Below, one piece after another: positions 18,155 to 28,169 of a stretch of 64,000 nt of DNA (the stretch's first letter is position 1; every line of letters begins with the position of its first letter). The stretch is from Umezawaea endophytica. Lineage in GTDB: Bacteria > Actinomycetota > Actinomycetes > Mycobacteriales > Pseudonocardiaceae. The translations under genes and the position numbers were made by a program. The notes below the pieces were generated by a model. The model worked only from the letters and a program-made list of their open reading frames with translations, searched no databases and was not told the origin of the DNA. The stretch lies in assembly GCF_025061645.1 (NCBI RefSeq), contig NZ_JANYMP010000031.1:1-64000 (forward strand). The letters run 5' to 3'.

Positions 18155-19393
18155 CTACCTCAGGCCCAGTTGGCGCCGTCCGACGGGTGACAGTTCGGCG
18201 GCGGACGGACGGCCCTGCCAGGTGGTCTCGTAGTCCTCGGCCGCGAAGTCGGTCGGGCTGGTGCCGTCGAGGAACGCCCGGCCGCACTGCTCGGCGTAGG
18301 CGGCGTTCTTCTCGCAGTACGGGCTCGCGGGGATGTACATGACGTTGCCCCAACCCTTCTGGTCCTCCACCGCGCCGACCGAGTGGATCACGTCGCCGTG
18401 CCACCAGACGGTGTCGCCCGGCTCCACGGCGGGGATCGGGGTGAGGGCGGGCAGGAGGGTCGGGTGCCACTTCTCGTCGATCGGCAGCGCCTGGCCGTTG
18501 GCCGCGCCGCACAGGTCGTCGTCGGCCACGTCGTCCTGCAAGGCGCGCAGGAGCAGGTAGGCCATGGCGGACGGGATGGGGACGACGTGCAGGACACCCT
18601 CCGTCGGCTCCATGTCCGACAGCGCGGTCCAGCCCTGGAAGGTGCGGAAGGCCGAGCACATGACCGTGGACTCGAACTCGTGGACCTCGGTGCGGTGGGC
18701 GCCGTCCCACGGGTCGTAGGCGTCGACATCGCCGTCGAAGACGTGGCGGAACACGTTCTGGTATGCGGGGAGCAGCCAGCGCTCGACCGAGCCGGAGTCG
18801 GTGTGCGGGGAGAGGCCGCCCGAGGTCGCGCCGGGCGCGCGGCGGCGGACGCGGTCGGGGTACGCGGTGTCGCGGGTCGGGTCGAACCAGGTGCGGCCCT
18901 GCGACTCGTGCTTCCAGAAGCCGTTGAGGAAGCGTCGGACGGCGACCATGCCCTCGTCCTCGCGGGCCTCCATCTGCGGTCTGGACCAGTAGATCGGGAA
19001 GATGGACGGCTTGCCTGCCGCGAGACCGCCGAACACGCCGTCGTCGACGTACTCGTAGGTCTTCTCGAACTCGTTGCGGTCCAGGTAGGAGACCAGTTCA
19101 CGGTCCCACGCCTCGGCTCGTGCACGCGGGAACGTGCCCTTCACGACCGCGCACCCGCGCCGCCGGACGGCCTCCACGACGTCGGCCGGGACGGTGCCCG
19201 CGGCGACGTCCTCGAAGCGCACCACCGGCCAGACCTGCTCGCCGCGGTCGCGCTGGGCCACGACCTCGGCGACCTCCGCGCGCATCAACTCCTCGGCGCG
19301 GGCGAAGGCCTTGCCGACGTCGCCGATCCGGGCGCGGAGTTCGGCCTTCACCTGGCGGATGGCGGCGGGCATGTCCTGGGGAGCGGTGGTCAC
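18155..19393 (-). CDS. DUF1479 family protein, Fe(II)/2-oxoglutarate oxygenase-like
   Basis: A 412-residue member of the YbiU/DUF1479 family. The jelly-roll metal ligands are visible as H-x-D in LSPHTDSGSVERW (about residue 205) and the distal His in VWWHGDVIHSVG (about 345), with an Arg further on in the double-stranded helix. WDRELVSYLDRNEF and the GCAVVKGTFPRA segment are typical of the family. The reaction is unknown. GTG 19393 follows a GGAGG site. It is divergent from a ROK regulator across an 81-bp gap with a near-palindrome, so it is likely controlled by that regulator. Confidence 0.8.
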   Translation of the reverse strand: MTTAPQDMPAAIRQVKAELRARIGDVGKAFARAEELMRAEVAEVVAQRDRGEQVWPVVRFEDVAAGTVPADVVEAVRRRGCAVVKGTFPRARAEAWDRELVSYLDRNEFEKTYEYVDDGVFGGLAAGKPSIFPIYWSRPQMEAREDEGMVAVRRFLNGFWKHESQGRTWFDPTRDTAYPDRVRRRAPGATSGGLSPHTDSGSVERWLLPAYQNVFRHVFDGDVDAYDPWDGAHRTEVHEFESTVMCSAFRTFQGWTALSDMEPTEGVLHVVPIPSAMAYLLLRALQDDVADDDLCGAANGQALPIDEKWHPTLLPALTPIPAVEPGDTVWWHGDVIHSVGAVEDQKGWGNVMYIPASPYCEKNAAYAEQCGRAFLDGTSPTDFAAEDYETTWQGRPSAAELSPVGRRQLGLR

Positions 19394-19474
19394 GGGAAAC
19401 CTCCGGCTATTTGGTAAGGTGACCTAACTAGAACGTTCGCCTACGGTAGGCCAACCGACGGAGGGGGCGCAAGG
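19394..19474. promoter_or_regulatory. Divergent promoter with near-palindromic operator candidate
   Basis: GTAAGGT-G-ACCTAAC at 19414-19428 is a palindrome with one mismatch, and GAACGTTC at 19431-19438 is a perfect 8-bp palindrome beside it. Both lie between the DUF1479 and ROK genes and are candidate ROK binding sites. Confidence 0.45.
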
Positions 19475-20581
19475 GTGGAACGGGCGTTGCCCCAGTCGGT
19501 GCTGCGCGAGACCACCGACCGCGCGCTGTTCGACGAGGTCGTCGGCCGGGAACGCGTGACGAGGGCCGAACTCGCCGCCGCCACCGGCTTCTCCAAGCCG
19601 ACCGTCTCGGAGTCCGTTCGACGGCTGACCGACGGCGGGCTGCTCGCGGCCACCGGCCCGCAGGAAACCGGCAGGCGCGGCCGGGTCGGCACCTTCTACG
19701 AACTCGGCGCGACGGCGGGCTGGGTGCTCGCGGTGGAGGTCGACCAGTCCGGCGTCCACGCGTGGGCCGCGGACCTCGCCGGACGCGTGCGGCACCGGCA
19801 CGACCGGCCGCCCGGCGGCGCGGGCGACACCCGCGCGCTGGTCGACGCGCTGCGCGCGGTCGTCACCTCGGCGCTCGCCACGCCGCCCGCGGGCCCGCTG
19901 CGCGCCGTCGCGGTCTCGATGGCGAACCCGGTCCACCCGACCACGCACGAGGTCATCGCCCTGTCCGGCACGCCGTTCCCGGAAGGCCTGGTGAGCCCCG
20001 CCGACGTCCTCGCGGACCTGGTGACCGCGCCCGTGCTGGTCGACAACGACGTGAACCTCGCCGCGCTGGCCGAGCAGGGGTCCGTCGGCGCGGCGAGCTT
20101 CGCGTACGTCTACGTCGGCGCGGGCCTCGGCCTCGGCCTGTACCTCGGCGACCGGCTGGTCCGCGGCGCGCACGGCCTCGCGGGCGAGATCGGCTACCTG
20201 CCCGGCGCGGGCCCCGGCACGCTCGCCGCCGAACTCGCGGCCGACGGCTTCGGCCGCTCCGACGCCCCGTCCAACGACGTCACGGCCGTGCTCAAGGCCC
20301 TGGACGACGACGACCCGCGCGCGCTTGCCGTCCTCGTCGCCGCCGTCACCCGCGTCGTCGGCTCCGTCACGGCCGTCGTGGACCCCGAGGTGGTGCTCCT
20401 CGGCGGCCCGGTCGGCACGCACCCGACCCTGCTGGCCCCCGTGCGCGACGCCGTGGCCGCACTGTCGCCGAGCCCCGCCCGCGTCGAGCACGGCACGCTC
20501 GGCGTCCTGGCCCCGCTGCACGGCGCCACCCGGCTGGCGCTCGACCACGCCGTCCGCGCGGCCATCACCGGCCTGCCCTAG
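19475..20581 (+). CDS. ROK family transcriptional regulator
   Basis: Residues 25-70 form a winged helix-turn-helix (VTRAELAAATGFSKPTVSESVRRLTDGGLL). The remainder is the ROK sugar-kinase-like fold: VLVDNDVNLAALAE is the typical ROK strand-loop, followed by YVYVGAGLGLGLYLGDRLVRGAHGLAGEIG. The CxCGxxGC zinc motif that normally follows LAGEIGHL is missing here (the sequence runs YLPGAGPGTLAAELAADG), so the metal site of classic ROK repressors is lost. GTG start at 19475. Divergent from the DUF1479 gene; the ligand could be a sugar or another small molecule. Confidence 0.85.
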   Translation: MERALPQSVLRETTDRALFDEVVGRERVTRAELAAATGFSKPTVSESVRRLTDGGLLAATGPQETGRRGRVGTFYELGATAGWVLAVEVDQSGVHAWAADLAGRVRHRHDRPPGGAGDTRALVDALRAVVTSALATPPAGPLRAVAVSMANPVHPTTHEVIALSGTPFPEGLVSPADVLADLVTAPVLVDNDVNLAALAEQGSVGAASFAYVYVGAGLGLGLYLGDRLVRGAHGLAGEIGYLPGAGPGTLAAELAADGFGRSDAPSNDVTAVLKALDDDDPRALAVLVAAVTRVVGSVTAVVDPEVVLLGGPVGTHPTLLAPVRDAVAALSPSPARVEHGTLGVLAPLHGATRLALDHAVRAAITGLP

Positions 20582-20591
20582 CGTGGTCCGC

Positions 20592-21161
20592 ATGACCGAC
20601 TGGGGCGCGATCGTGCTCGCCGGGGGCTCCGGGCGCAGGCTCGGCGGCGTGGACAAGGCCGGGGTCGTGCTCGGCGGCCGGACGCTGCTCGACCACGCTC
20701 TGGCGGCCGTCGCGGGAGCGGCGCCCGTCGTCGTGGTCGGCCCCCAGCGCGCTGCCGACGGTGTCGTGTGGACACGGGAGGACCCGCCGGGCGGAGGGCC
20801 GGTCGCCGGTCTGGCCGCCGGACTGGCGGCGGTGGCCGATGTGGACTTCGTGGCCGTGCTCGCGGTCGACCAGCCGGGGGTCACGGCCTCCACAGTGGAC
20901 CGCCTGCGCGAAGCGGTCGGCGACGGCGCTGGGGCGGTGCTGGTCGACGACGGGCACCTCCAGTGGCTCGCGGGCGTCTGGCGGACGTCCGTGCTGCGCG
21001 CGGCCGTGCCCGCCGAACCCGACGGCGTGCCGCTGCGCTCCGTGCTCCGCCCGCTCGCCCCAGTCGAGGTCCCCGCGAGGCCCGGCGAGGCGGACGACGT
21101 GGACACTCCGGAGGACCTGTCGACCCTTCACAAGCGCCATACCGGTGACCGGGTTGACTAG
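20592..21161 (+). CDS. mobA: Molybdenum cofactor guanylyltransferase-like nucleotidyltransferase
   Basis: A short MobA-type enzyme that would transfer GMP from GTP to molybdopterin. The signature loop LAGGSGRRLGGVDKA (residues about 8-22) is intact, the metal-binding motif is AVDQPGV (near 97), and VDTPEDL closes the protein. At 189 residues it has normal length for actinobacterial MobA. It begins 10 bp after the ROK stop, in the same direction, and no other cofactor genes lie in the window. A relative acting on another substrate (MocA-like) is possible. Confidence 0.85.
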   Translation: MTDWGAIVLAGGSGRRLGGVDKAGVVLGGRTLLDHALAAVAGAAPVVVVGPQRAADGVVWTREDPPGGGPVAGLAAGLAAVADVDFVAVLAVDQPGVTASTVDRLREAVGDGAGAVLVDDGHLQWLAGVWRTSVLRAAVPAEPDGVPLRSVLRPLAPVEVPARPGEADDVDTPEDLSTLHKRHTGDRVD

Positions 21162-21206
21162 GCTCGCGAAACCGCCAGTGCTGTGTGCGTTCTAGGAGGT
21201 TGACAC

Positions 21207-22282
<1,076 letters not shown>

Positions 22283-22286
<4 letters not shown>

Positions 22287-23227
22287 GCGCCGAGAAGGCC
22301 GGCGAGCGTCCGTCGTGGGCGCCGCCGGTGATGCACGGCGGCCGCATGGAGGCCGCGCTGCGCACGCTCGAACTCGAGGTGCGCCGCAGGCTCGACGGGC
22401 TGCTCCAGGGCAACCACATGGGTTTCGTGCCCGGCCCCGGCTCCGAACCGGGTGAGGCGCGCACCTACCAGCCCGGCGACGACGTGCGCCGGATGGACTG
22501 GGCCGTCACCGCGCGCACGACCATCCCGCACATCCGCGAGACCGTCGCCGACCGCGAGCTGGAGACGTGGATGGCGATCGACCTGTCGCCCAGCCTCGAC
22601 TTCGGCACCGCCGTGTGCGAGAAGCGCGACCTGGCCATCGCCGCCACGGCCGCCGTCGCGCACCTCACCAGGGGCGGCGGCAACCGGATCGGCGCGCTGG
22701 TCTCGACCGGTGACGCGCTCGTCCGCGTCCCGGCCCGAGGTGGCCTCGCGCACGCCCGCGGCCTGATCCGCCGCGTCGCGGAGACGCCCCGCGCGCCCGA
22801 GGGCACCAGGGGTGACCTGGCCGGGGTCGTCGAGCAACTCCGCCGCCCACCGCGCCGCCGCGGCCTCGTCGTGGTGATCTCCGACTTCCTCGGCGACACC
22901 GGCTGGCAGCGCCCGCTGCGCGCCCTGTCCGCCCGGCACGACCTGGTCGCGATCGAGGTCGTCGACCCGCGTGACATCGACCTGCCCGAGGTGGGCACGG
23001 TCGTGCTCGCCGACCCGGAAACGGGGCGGCAGCGGGAGGTCACCGCGTCCCCGCTGCTGCGCCGCGAGTTCGCCGCCGCCGCCGCGGAACACCGCGCGGG
23101 CGTGGCCGCGGGCCTGCGCCAGGCGGGCGCGGGCCACCTCGTGCTGCGCACCGACTCGGACTGGATCGCCGACGTCGTCCGCTTCGTCGTCGCCCGCAAG
23201 CGCCGCTGGTCTGGAGGAGTCGCCTGA
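22283..23227 (+). CDS. DUF58 domain protein of the MoxR operon
   Basis: Contains the DUF58 core YQPGDDVRRMDWAVTAR (near residue 60-76) followed by a vWA-like region (MAIDLSPSLDFG, RGLVVVISDFLGD) with a partly kept metal-site pattern (DLSPS). Start GTG overlaps the MoxR stop (GTGA), and its own stop overlaps the next ATG by one base. It is a cytoplasmic or membrane-associated partner of the MoxR ATPase. Length 314 is normal. Confidence 0.9.
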
Positions 23228-24201
23228 TGCTCGGGCTCAGCTTGGGGGCGTTCGCGACTCCGTGGTGGTTCCTGCTCACGATCGCGATCGTCGCGCTCGC
23301 CGCCGTCTACGTGCTGCTGCAACGGGTGCGCCGCAAGCGGATGCTGCGCTTCGCGAACCTGGAGCTGCTGGAGAAGGTCGCCCCGAAGCGTGAGGGCTGG
23401 TACCGCCACGTCCCCGCCGCGTTCCTGCTCGTCGCGTTCCTCCTGCTGACCATCGCGCTCGCCGGGCCGACCGCCGAGCAGAAGGTCCCGCGCAACCGCG
23501 CCACCGTCATGCTGGTGATCGACGTGTCGCTGTCCATGAAGGCCACCGACATCCAGCCCTCACGCCTGGAAGCCGCCCAGGTGGCCGCGAAGTCGTTCGC
23601 CGAGGGCCTCACACCGGGCATCAACCTCGGCCTGATCTCGTTCGCGGGCTCGGCCACCGTGCTCGTCGCGCCGACCACCGACCGCGACGCCGTCAGCCAG
23701 AGCATCGGCGACCTGAAACTGGCGCAGTCGACCGCGACCGGTGACGCGATCGTCGCCGCCATGGCCGCCATCGACTCGTTCGGCAAGGTCGTCGGGGGCG
23801 CGGACGGCCCACCGCCCGCCCGCATCGTGCTGATGACGGACGGCAAGGAGACGGTCGGCACGCGCAAGGCGTTCGACGCCGCCGAGGACGCCAAGACCGC
23901 GGGCATCCCGATCTCGACGATCTCCTTCGGCACCGAGGAGGGAGTGGTCGAGATCGAGGGCCGCCGTCAGGACGTGCCGGTGGACGACGATTCGATGAAG
24001 GAGATCGCGAAGCTGTCCGGCGGCGAGTTCTTCAAGGCCGCCAGCGCCGAGGAGCTGCGCCGCGTCTACGACACGCTCGGCGAGCAGATCGGCTTCGAGA
24101 AGAAGCAGGCCGACGCCAGCAAGCCGTGGCTCGTGCTGGGCACGATCCTGGCCATGCTGTCGGCGGCGGGAGCGCTCGTCTTCAGCCAGCGCCTGCCCTA
24201 G
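23227..24201 (+). CDS. BatA-like vWA membrane protein
   Basis: Two N-terminal membrane segments (about 8-28 and 58-78) precede a von Willebrand A domain with an intact MIDAS site (VIDVSLSMKATD, then TATGDAI and VLMTDGKETVGTR). A final membrane helix (WLVLGTILAMLSAAGALVF) ends the protein. This is the BatA arrangement. ATG 23227 overlaps the DUF58 stop by one base. It is the third gene of the operon and the probable MoxR client. Confidence 0.9.
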   Translation: MLGLSLGAFATPWWFLLTIAIVALAAVYVLLQRVRRKRMLRFANLELLEKVAPKREGWYRHVPAAFLLVAFLLLTIALAGPTAEQKVPRNRATVMLVIDVSLSMKATDIQPSRLEAAQVAAKSFAEGLTPGINLGLISFAGSATVLVAPTTDRDAVSQSIGDLKLAQSTATGDAIVAAMAAIDSFGKVVGGADGPPPARIVLMTDGKETVGTRKAFDAAEDAKTAGIPISTISFGTEEGVVEIEGRRQDVPVDDDSMKEIAKLSGGEFFKAASAEELRRVYDTLGEQIGFEKKQADASKPWLVLGTILAMLSAAGALVFSQRLP

Positions 24202-24271
24202 CCTCCCGGAATTGTCGGACCCCTTTGGCAGCATGAGCCGTGTTGCCCGATCCGACGACTAGGAGAAGCAC

Positions 24272-24874
24272 GTGGCACTGGTACCGGTCGACCTCCCGAG
24301 CCCGCTGGAGATGCGCGCGCGCTGGGCCGCGCACTCGGCGGTGATGGCGGCGCTCGGGTACGGCGACAGCGCGAACGCCGACCGCGGCCCGTGGTACTAC
24401 GACGACGGCGGCGGCAACTGGGCGGAGCTGCACCGGCTCGACGGTGATCGGGCGGTGCTGCTCGGCCACGACCACGAGTACTCGGACACCTACTACAACC
24501 TGGCCGCGGAGTACTTCGGCGAGGACGAGACCGATCTGCTGGCCGGTGCTCCCGACTGGTGGGGTGAGCCGGTGCGGGCGACGGAGGAGCCCGGTCGCTG
24601 GATCGGGTTCGTCTACGGCTACGCCGACGGGGAGTGGCAGCGGGTGCCGTACGACCTGCACGACGGGTTCACGTCGGTCAACCCGCCGCTGGTGTCCGAC
24701 GAGAGGTGTCGCGAGCTGATCGCCGCGTTCACCAAGAGATCCGAGGACGACGCGGCGATCGGCGCCCTGATCGCGGCCGACGGCGCCGTCACCGAGGAGC
24801 AGGTGGCCGCCGTGGTCGACGAGTCGAAGGACGCCGCGGCGGGGGTGGTGGCCGCTCGGCGGTTCCTCGACTAG
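24272..24874 (+). CDS. Conserved hypothetical protein, 200 aa
   Basis: A soluble acidic protein rich in Trp, Tyr and Asp (PWYYDDGGGNWAELHRLDGD, DHEYSDTYYN, PDWWGEP). There is no signal peptide or membrane helix. The pattern of a small alpha/beta protein with GRWIGFVYGYADGEWQRVPYD resembles actinobacterial proteins of unknown role; a SUKH-like fold is possible but not shown. GTG 24272 has an AGGAGAAG site. Its stop shares the CTAG quartet with the convergent TAXI gene. Confidence 0.75.
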   Translation: MALVPVDLPSPLEMRARWAAHSAVMAALGYGDSANADRGPWYYDDGGGNWAELHRLDGDRAVLLGHDHEYSDTYYNLAAEYFGEDETDLLAGAPDWWGEPVRATEEPGRWIGFVYGYADGEWQRVPYDLHDGFTSVNPPLVSDERCRELIAAFTKRSEDDAAIGALIAADGAVTEEQVAAVVDESKDAAAGVVAARRFLD

Positions 24875-25752
24875 CCGTGCAGGTCGCGGTACGCCGTGGC
24901 CGCTCCGGGGTGCAGCGGGATGTCCGTGGTGCCGATGAGGCTGCGGACGTCCAGGAACTGGGTGCCCAACGCCTGCTCCGGCACGAGCGCGGCGGCTCGT
25001 TCGACCAGCGTGCGGGTGATGGCTCCGGCGATGTCGTTCGGCAGGTCCGCGCGGCAGACGAGCAGGTTGGCGACCCCGACCGTGGGGACCTCGGCGGGTG
25101 CGCGGTAGACGCCGGCGGGGACGGACACGGGTTCGTAGACGCGGCCGTAGCGCTGCCGGAGCGAGGGGAGGACGTCGGCCAGGGGGAGGAGCCTGACCGG
25201 GGTTTTCGCGTCCAAAGTGGACACCGTCGGGGTGGGGACGCCGCCGGACCACAGGAACGCGTCGATCCGCCGGTCCGCCAACGCTTGCGCGGCCTCCGCG
25301 AGCGGCAGGTGGTCGATCAGCGAGCCCAGGGTCGCCTCGGTGACGAGCCGCTCGCCGAACACGCTCGCGCCCGATCCGCGCGCGCCGAGGGACAGGGGCC
25401 GGTTGGCGAGGTCGCGCACCGAGCGGGCCGGGTCGTCGGCGCGGACGACGAGCTGGAAGTAGTTCTCGTAGACGCGGCCGAGCGCGCGCAGGTCGGTGCC
25501 CGTGGCGGTGTCGGCCAGCGTGAGCCCGAGGTCGACCTGCCGGTCCCGGAGGAGCGACAGGTTCTCCAGGCTGCCCGCCGTCATGCGGGGGGTGACGTGC
25601 GGGTTCGGTTCGAGTTGGCGGGCGAGGAGCGTGGCGAAGTCGAGGTAGAGACCGCCCTGCTCCCCGGCGGCGAGGGTCAGGTCGGCGATGGGGGTGCCGG
25701 TGCCGCAGGCCGTGACGGCCAGCGTGCCGAGGAGGAACGTCCGGCGGTTCAC
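24871..25752 (-). CDS. TAXI-type TRAP transporter solute-binding lipoprotein
   Basis: Starts with NRRTFLLGTLAVTACG: twin arginines, a hydrophobic core and a lipobox (AVTAC), so it is probably a Tat- or Sec-exported lipoprotein. The mature part has the TAXI-family pattern, with GEQGGLYLDFATLLARQL as the first ligand loop, VDLGLTLADTATG and NRPLSLGARGSG. It binds small organic acids or similar ligands in known relatives. No TRAP membrane genes are adjacent. Instead a sensor kinase gene lies upstream, so it may be a ligand sensor for that kinase (inference). GTG 25752 is chosen because the signal sequence needs to be N-terminal; the frame stays open upstream through a Pro-rich repeat to 26112. 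Confidence 0.8.
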   Translation of the reverse strand: MNRRTFLLGTLAVTACGTGTPIADLTLAAGEQGGLYLDFATLLARQLEPNPHVTPRMTAGSLENLSLLRDRQVDLGLTLADTATGTDLRALGRVYENYFQLVVRADDPARSVRDLANRPLSLGARGSGASVFGERLVTEATLGSLIDHLPLAEAAQALADRRIDAFLWSGGVPTPTVSTLDAKTPVRLLPLADVLPSLRQRYGRVYEPVSVPAGVYRAPAEVPTVGVANLLVCRADLPNDIAGAITRTLVERAAALVPEQALGTQFLDVRSLIGTTDIPLHPGAATAYRDLHG

Positions 25753-26108
25753 GGTGACGCCGGGTGGTGGGGACGAGCCGTGGGAAGGGGTCGATGGCTG
25801 GGGCTGCGGGGTGGGTGAGCTGGTTGGTGAGGTGGCGGCTGAGAGCCGGGGCGCTGGGGTAGGTGTGCCGGTTCGTGGGGGAGCGGCTGGCGGCTGGGGC
25901 TCAGAGGTGGGTGTGCTGCTTGGCGGCTGGGGCTGCGGGGTGGGTGTGCCGATTTGTGGGGAGGCGGCCGACAGCCGTGGCGCCGGGATGGATGTGCCGG
26001 GGCGCGGTGGGGGCGTTGGCGTGGGGCGGGGTTGGCGGTTCACCGCAGGGGCTCCGGGGTGGGCGGGCCGGGTGCGGCGGTTTGCGGTAGCGGTGTTGGG
26101 GTGGCGGT
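25753..26108 (-). repeat. Degenerate GC-rich tandem repeat between kinase and TAXI genes
   Basis: About 355 bp of imperfect repeats with plus-strand units such as GGCGGCTGGGGCTGCGGGG and GTGGGTGTGCCG. In the minus frame they read as Pro/Thr-rich text (TPTPQPQP, PAPRLSAA). The gene junction GGCGGTTCAC recurs at about 25745, 26035 and 26105, so a stretch carrying the start of the downstream gene seems to have been duplicated. I do not regard it as a coding extension. Confidence 0.6.
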
Positions 26109-27452
26109 TCACAGCGGGGGCTCCAGGGGGAGGGTGAGTCGGGCGCGCAGGCCGTGTGGGGTGACCGCGGACAGTTCCAGCGCGCCGCCGCGGGCGGTGG
26201 CCACTCGGTCGGCGATGGCCAGGCCCAGGCCGGTGCCGCGAGGTGTCGTGTCGCCGCGCCAGAAGCGGGTCGTGGCGTGGGCGAGGTCTTCCTGGGACAG
26301 GCCGGGGCCGTGATCGACCACCTCCAGCCAGGCCGTGCCGCCCGAGCGGTCCGCGCCGGTCGTCACCCGGCCGCCCCCGCCGTACTTGGTCGCGTTGTCC
26401 AGCAGCACGTCCAACACCTGCGCGACGTCGGACTCGGGGCACCGCACCAGGATCGCGAGCCCCGAGGGCACCTCGGCCTCGGCGGACCAGAAGTCGGCGC
26501 GGTCGGACACCACCGCGCCCAGGTCGGCCAGCGCCGGTTCCCGTCCGCCCGCCGCGGCCTCCGTGGCGGTGCTCTCGGCGGTGGCCAGCGCCAGCAGGCC
26601 GTCCAGCAGCGACTCCAGCCGCTCGACCTCGGCCACCGCCGCGCGGTAGGTGCCGTCCGGTCCGACCTGGGCCGACAGGACGTCCATCCGCAGCCGCAGC
26701 GCGGCCAACGGGTTGCGCAACTGGTGCGAGGTGTCGGCGATCAGCCTGCGCTGCTGGTCGGCCGCCTCGCTGACCGCGTCGGACATCCGGTTGAACGACT
26801 CGGACAGCGCCCGCAGCTCCTTCGGTCCGCTGCTGCCCGGCACGTGCGCCCGTTGCTGCCCGGCCGCGACGGCCCGCACTCCGCCCTCCAGTTCGGCCAG
26901 CGGTCGCAGCAGCCACCGCGACACGACCAGCGCCAACAGCACGCACCCCAGCGCGGCGGCCAGCGCGCCCGCCAGCACCCAGACCCAGCCGACCGTCACG
27001 TCGGACGCTGCTCGTCCGGTCGACGCGCGCAGCACGACGACCCCCGCGACGCTCGTGCCGGTGCCCACCGGGCGGGCGAACACGACCGGGCCGCTCGTCC
27101 ACGGCCGGACGGTCGGCACCGCGGCGGCGGGCTGGTTGCGCAGCGCGGCGTCGACGGCCGCGGCCAGCGCCGGGTCGTCGGGGGAGACGTCGCCGGAACG
27201 GGCCACGACCTGCCGCTGCACGTCGATGACCAGCACCGGCTCGTCGTACAGCGCGGTGTAGGCGGTGATCTCGGCGGTCAGCGCCTCCCGGTCGCCGGTC
27301 GCCAGCGCGGCGAACCGGTCGACGTCGGCCGTTCGGCTGATCGTGAACCGCTGGGTGCGCTCGGCCGCCGTGCTCTCCAGCAGCGGCAGCGCGAACGCCG
27401 TGACGGCCGTTGCCGAGAACAGCAGCAGCACGATCAGCAGACGTCTACGCAT
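26109..27452 (-). CDS. Sensor histidine kinase
   Basis: OmpR-class two-component kinase. TM1 is residues 1-22 and TM2 about 155-178, with an extracytoplasmic sensor loop of about 130 residues between them. A HAMP region follows (SRWLLRPLAELEGGVRAVAAG), then the phosphoacceptor H in DTSHQLRNPLAALR, the N-box LDNATKYGGGG, the D-x-G-x-G box VDHGPGLS and the G2 box GTGLGLAIAD. The gene overlaps its response regulator by eight bases (27445-27452). The TAXI lipoprotein downstream may feed it a ligand. Confidence 0.92.
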   Translation of the reverse strand: MRRRLLIVLLLFSATAVTAFALPLLESTAAERTQRFTISRTADVDRFAALATGDREALTAEITAYTALYDEPVLVIDVQRQVVARSGDVSPDDPALAAAVDAALRNQPAAAVPTVRPWTSGPVVFARPVGTGTSVAGVVVLRASTGRAASDVTVGWVWVLAGALAAALGCVLLALVVSRWLLRPLAELEGGVRAVAAGQQRAHVPGSSGPKELRALSESFNRMSDAVSEAADQQRRLIADTSHQLRNPLAALRLRMDVLSAQVGPDGTYRAAVAEVERLESLLDGLLALATAESTATEAAAGGREPALADLGAVVSDRADFWSAEAEVPSGLAILVRCPESDVAQVLDVLLDNATKYGGGGRVTTGADRSGGTAWLEVVDHGPGLSQEDLAHATTRFWRGDTTPRGTGLGLAIADRVATARGGALELSAVTPHGLRARLTLPLEPPL

Positions 27453-28110
27453 CCGTGCTCAACCGGTAGCCGAAACCGCGGATCGTGGTCAGCACACCGG
27501 GCCGGTCCAGCTTGGCCCGCAACTGCGTGAGGTGCACGTCCAGCGTCCGCGACACCGCGAGGTACGCGTCACCCCACACCTCGTCCATGAGTTGCTGCCT
27601 ACTGACCGCCGTGCCGGGACGGCTCGCCAGCACGGCCAGCACCTCGAACTCCTTCGTCGTCAGCGCGACCTCCGCGCCCGCCACGAGCACGCGCCGCGCG
27701 TCCAGGTCGATCTCCACGTCACCGCACCGCACCACCCGGTCCGCGGGCGCGCCGTGGGCCGCCGACCGCCGGGCCACGGCGTCCATCCGCGCCAGCAGTT
27801 CGGCGAGGCGGACCGGTTTGACCAGGTAGTCGTCCGCGCCGAGCCGCAGTCCACGCACGATCGTGCGCTCGTCGCCACGGGCCGTGAGCACGACGATCGG
27901 CACGTCCGCCATCCGCCGGATCTTCCGCAGCACCTCCAGCCCGTCGGTGTCCGGCAGGCCCAGGTCGAGCAGCAGCAGGTCGAAGTCGCGGTGCGCGGTC
28001 AACGCGTCCGCGCCCCGCGCGACCCGCTTCGGCTCGTGGCCGTTCGCCCCGAGCGCCTCCACCAGGGCGTCGGCCACCCCGTCGTCGTCCTCGACGAGCA
28101 GTACGCGCAC
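27445..28110 (-). CDS. OmpR/PhoB-family response regulator
   Basis: The receiver domain has EDDDG acid residues, the phosphorylated Asp in LLLLDLGLPD, conserved Thr in VVLTAR and Lys in YLVKPV. The C-terminal winged helix includes LTTKEFEVLAVLASRPGTAV, WGDAYLAVSRTLDVH and TIRGFGYRL. It is first in the operon with the sensor kinase. The divergent GAF-ANTAR gene starts 60 bp away. Confidence 0.93.
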   Translation of the reverse strand: MRVLLVEDDDGVADALVEALGANGHEPKRVARGADALTAHRDFDLLLLDLGLPDTDGLEVLRKIRRMADVPIVVLTARGDERTIVRGLRLGADDYLVKPVRLAELLARMDAVARRSAAHGAPADRVVRCGDVEIDLDARRVLVAGAEVALTTKEFEVLAVLASRPGTAVSRQQLMDEVWGDAYLAVSRTLDVHLTQLRAKLDRPGVLTTIRGFGYRLSTDA

Positions 28111-28169
28111 GGGTGCTCCTTCCGCGTGTGGGGGTTCAGTATCGCTTCCCGTGTGTGGACAATGCCGGT

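Noticed and set aside
8400-19393. Search for a radical SAM (FxsB-like) gene in the peptide system
   Set aside because: No CxxxCxxC radical SAM motif was seen in any plausible frame of this block, so the FxSxx system is incomplete rather than overlooked.
19414-19428. IdeR/DtxR iron box at the DUF1479-ROK promoter
   Set aside because: Only about 11 of 19 positions fit the iron-box consensus and the dyad spacing differs.
24871-27102. A single long minus frame joining the TAXI protein with upstream sequence
   Set aside because: The N-terminal part is an out-of-frame reading of the sensor kinase gene plus repeat sequence; the lipoprotein signal demands a start at 25752.
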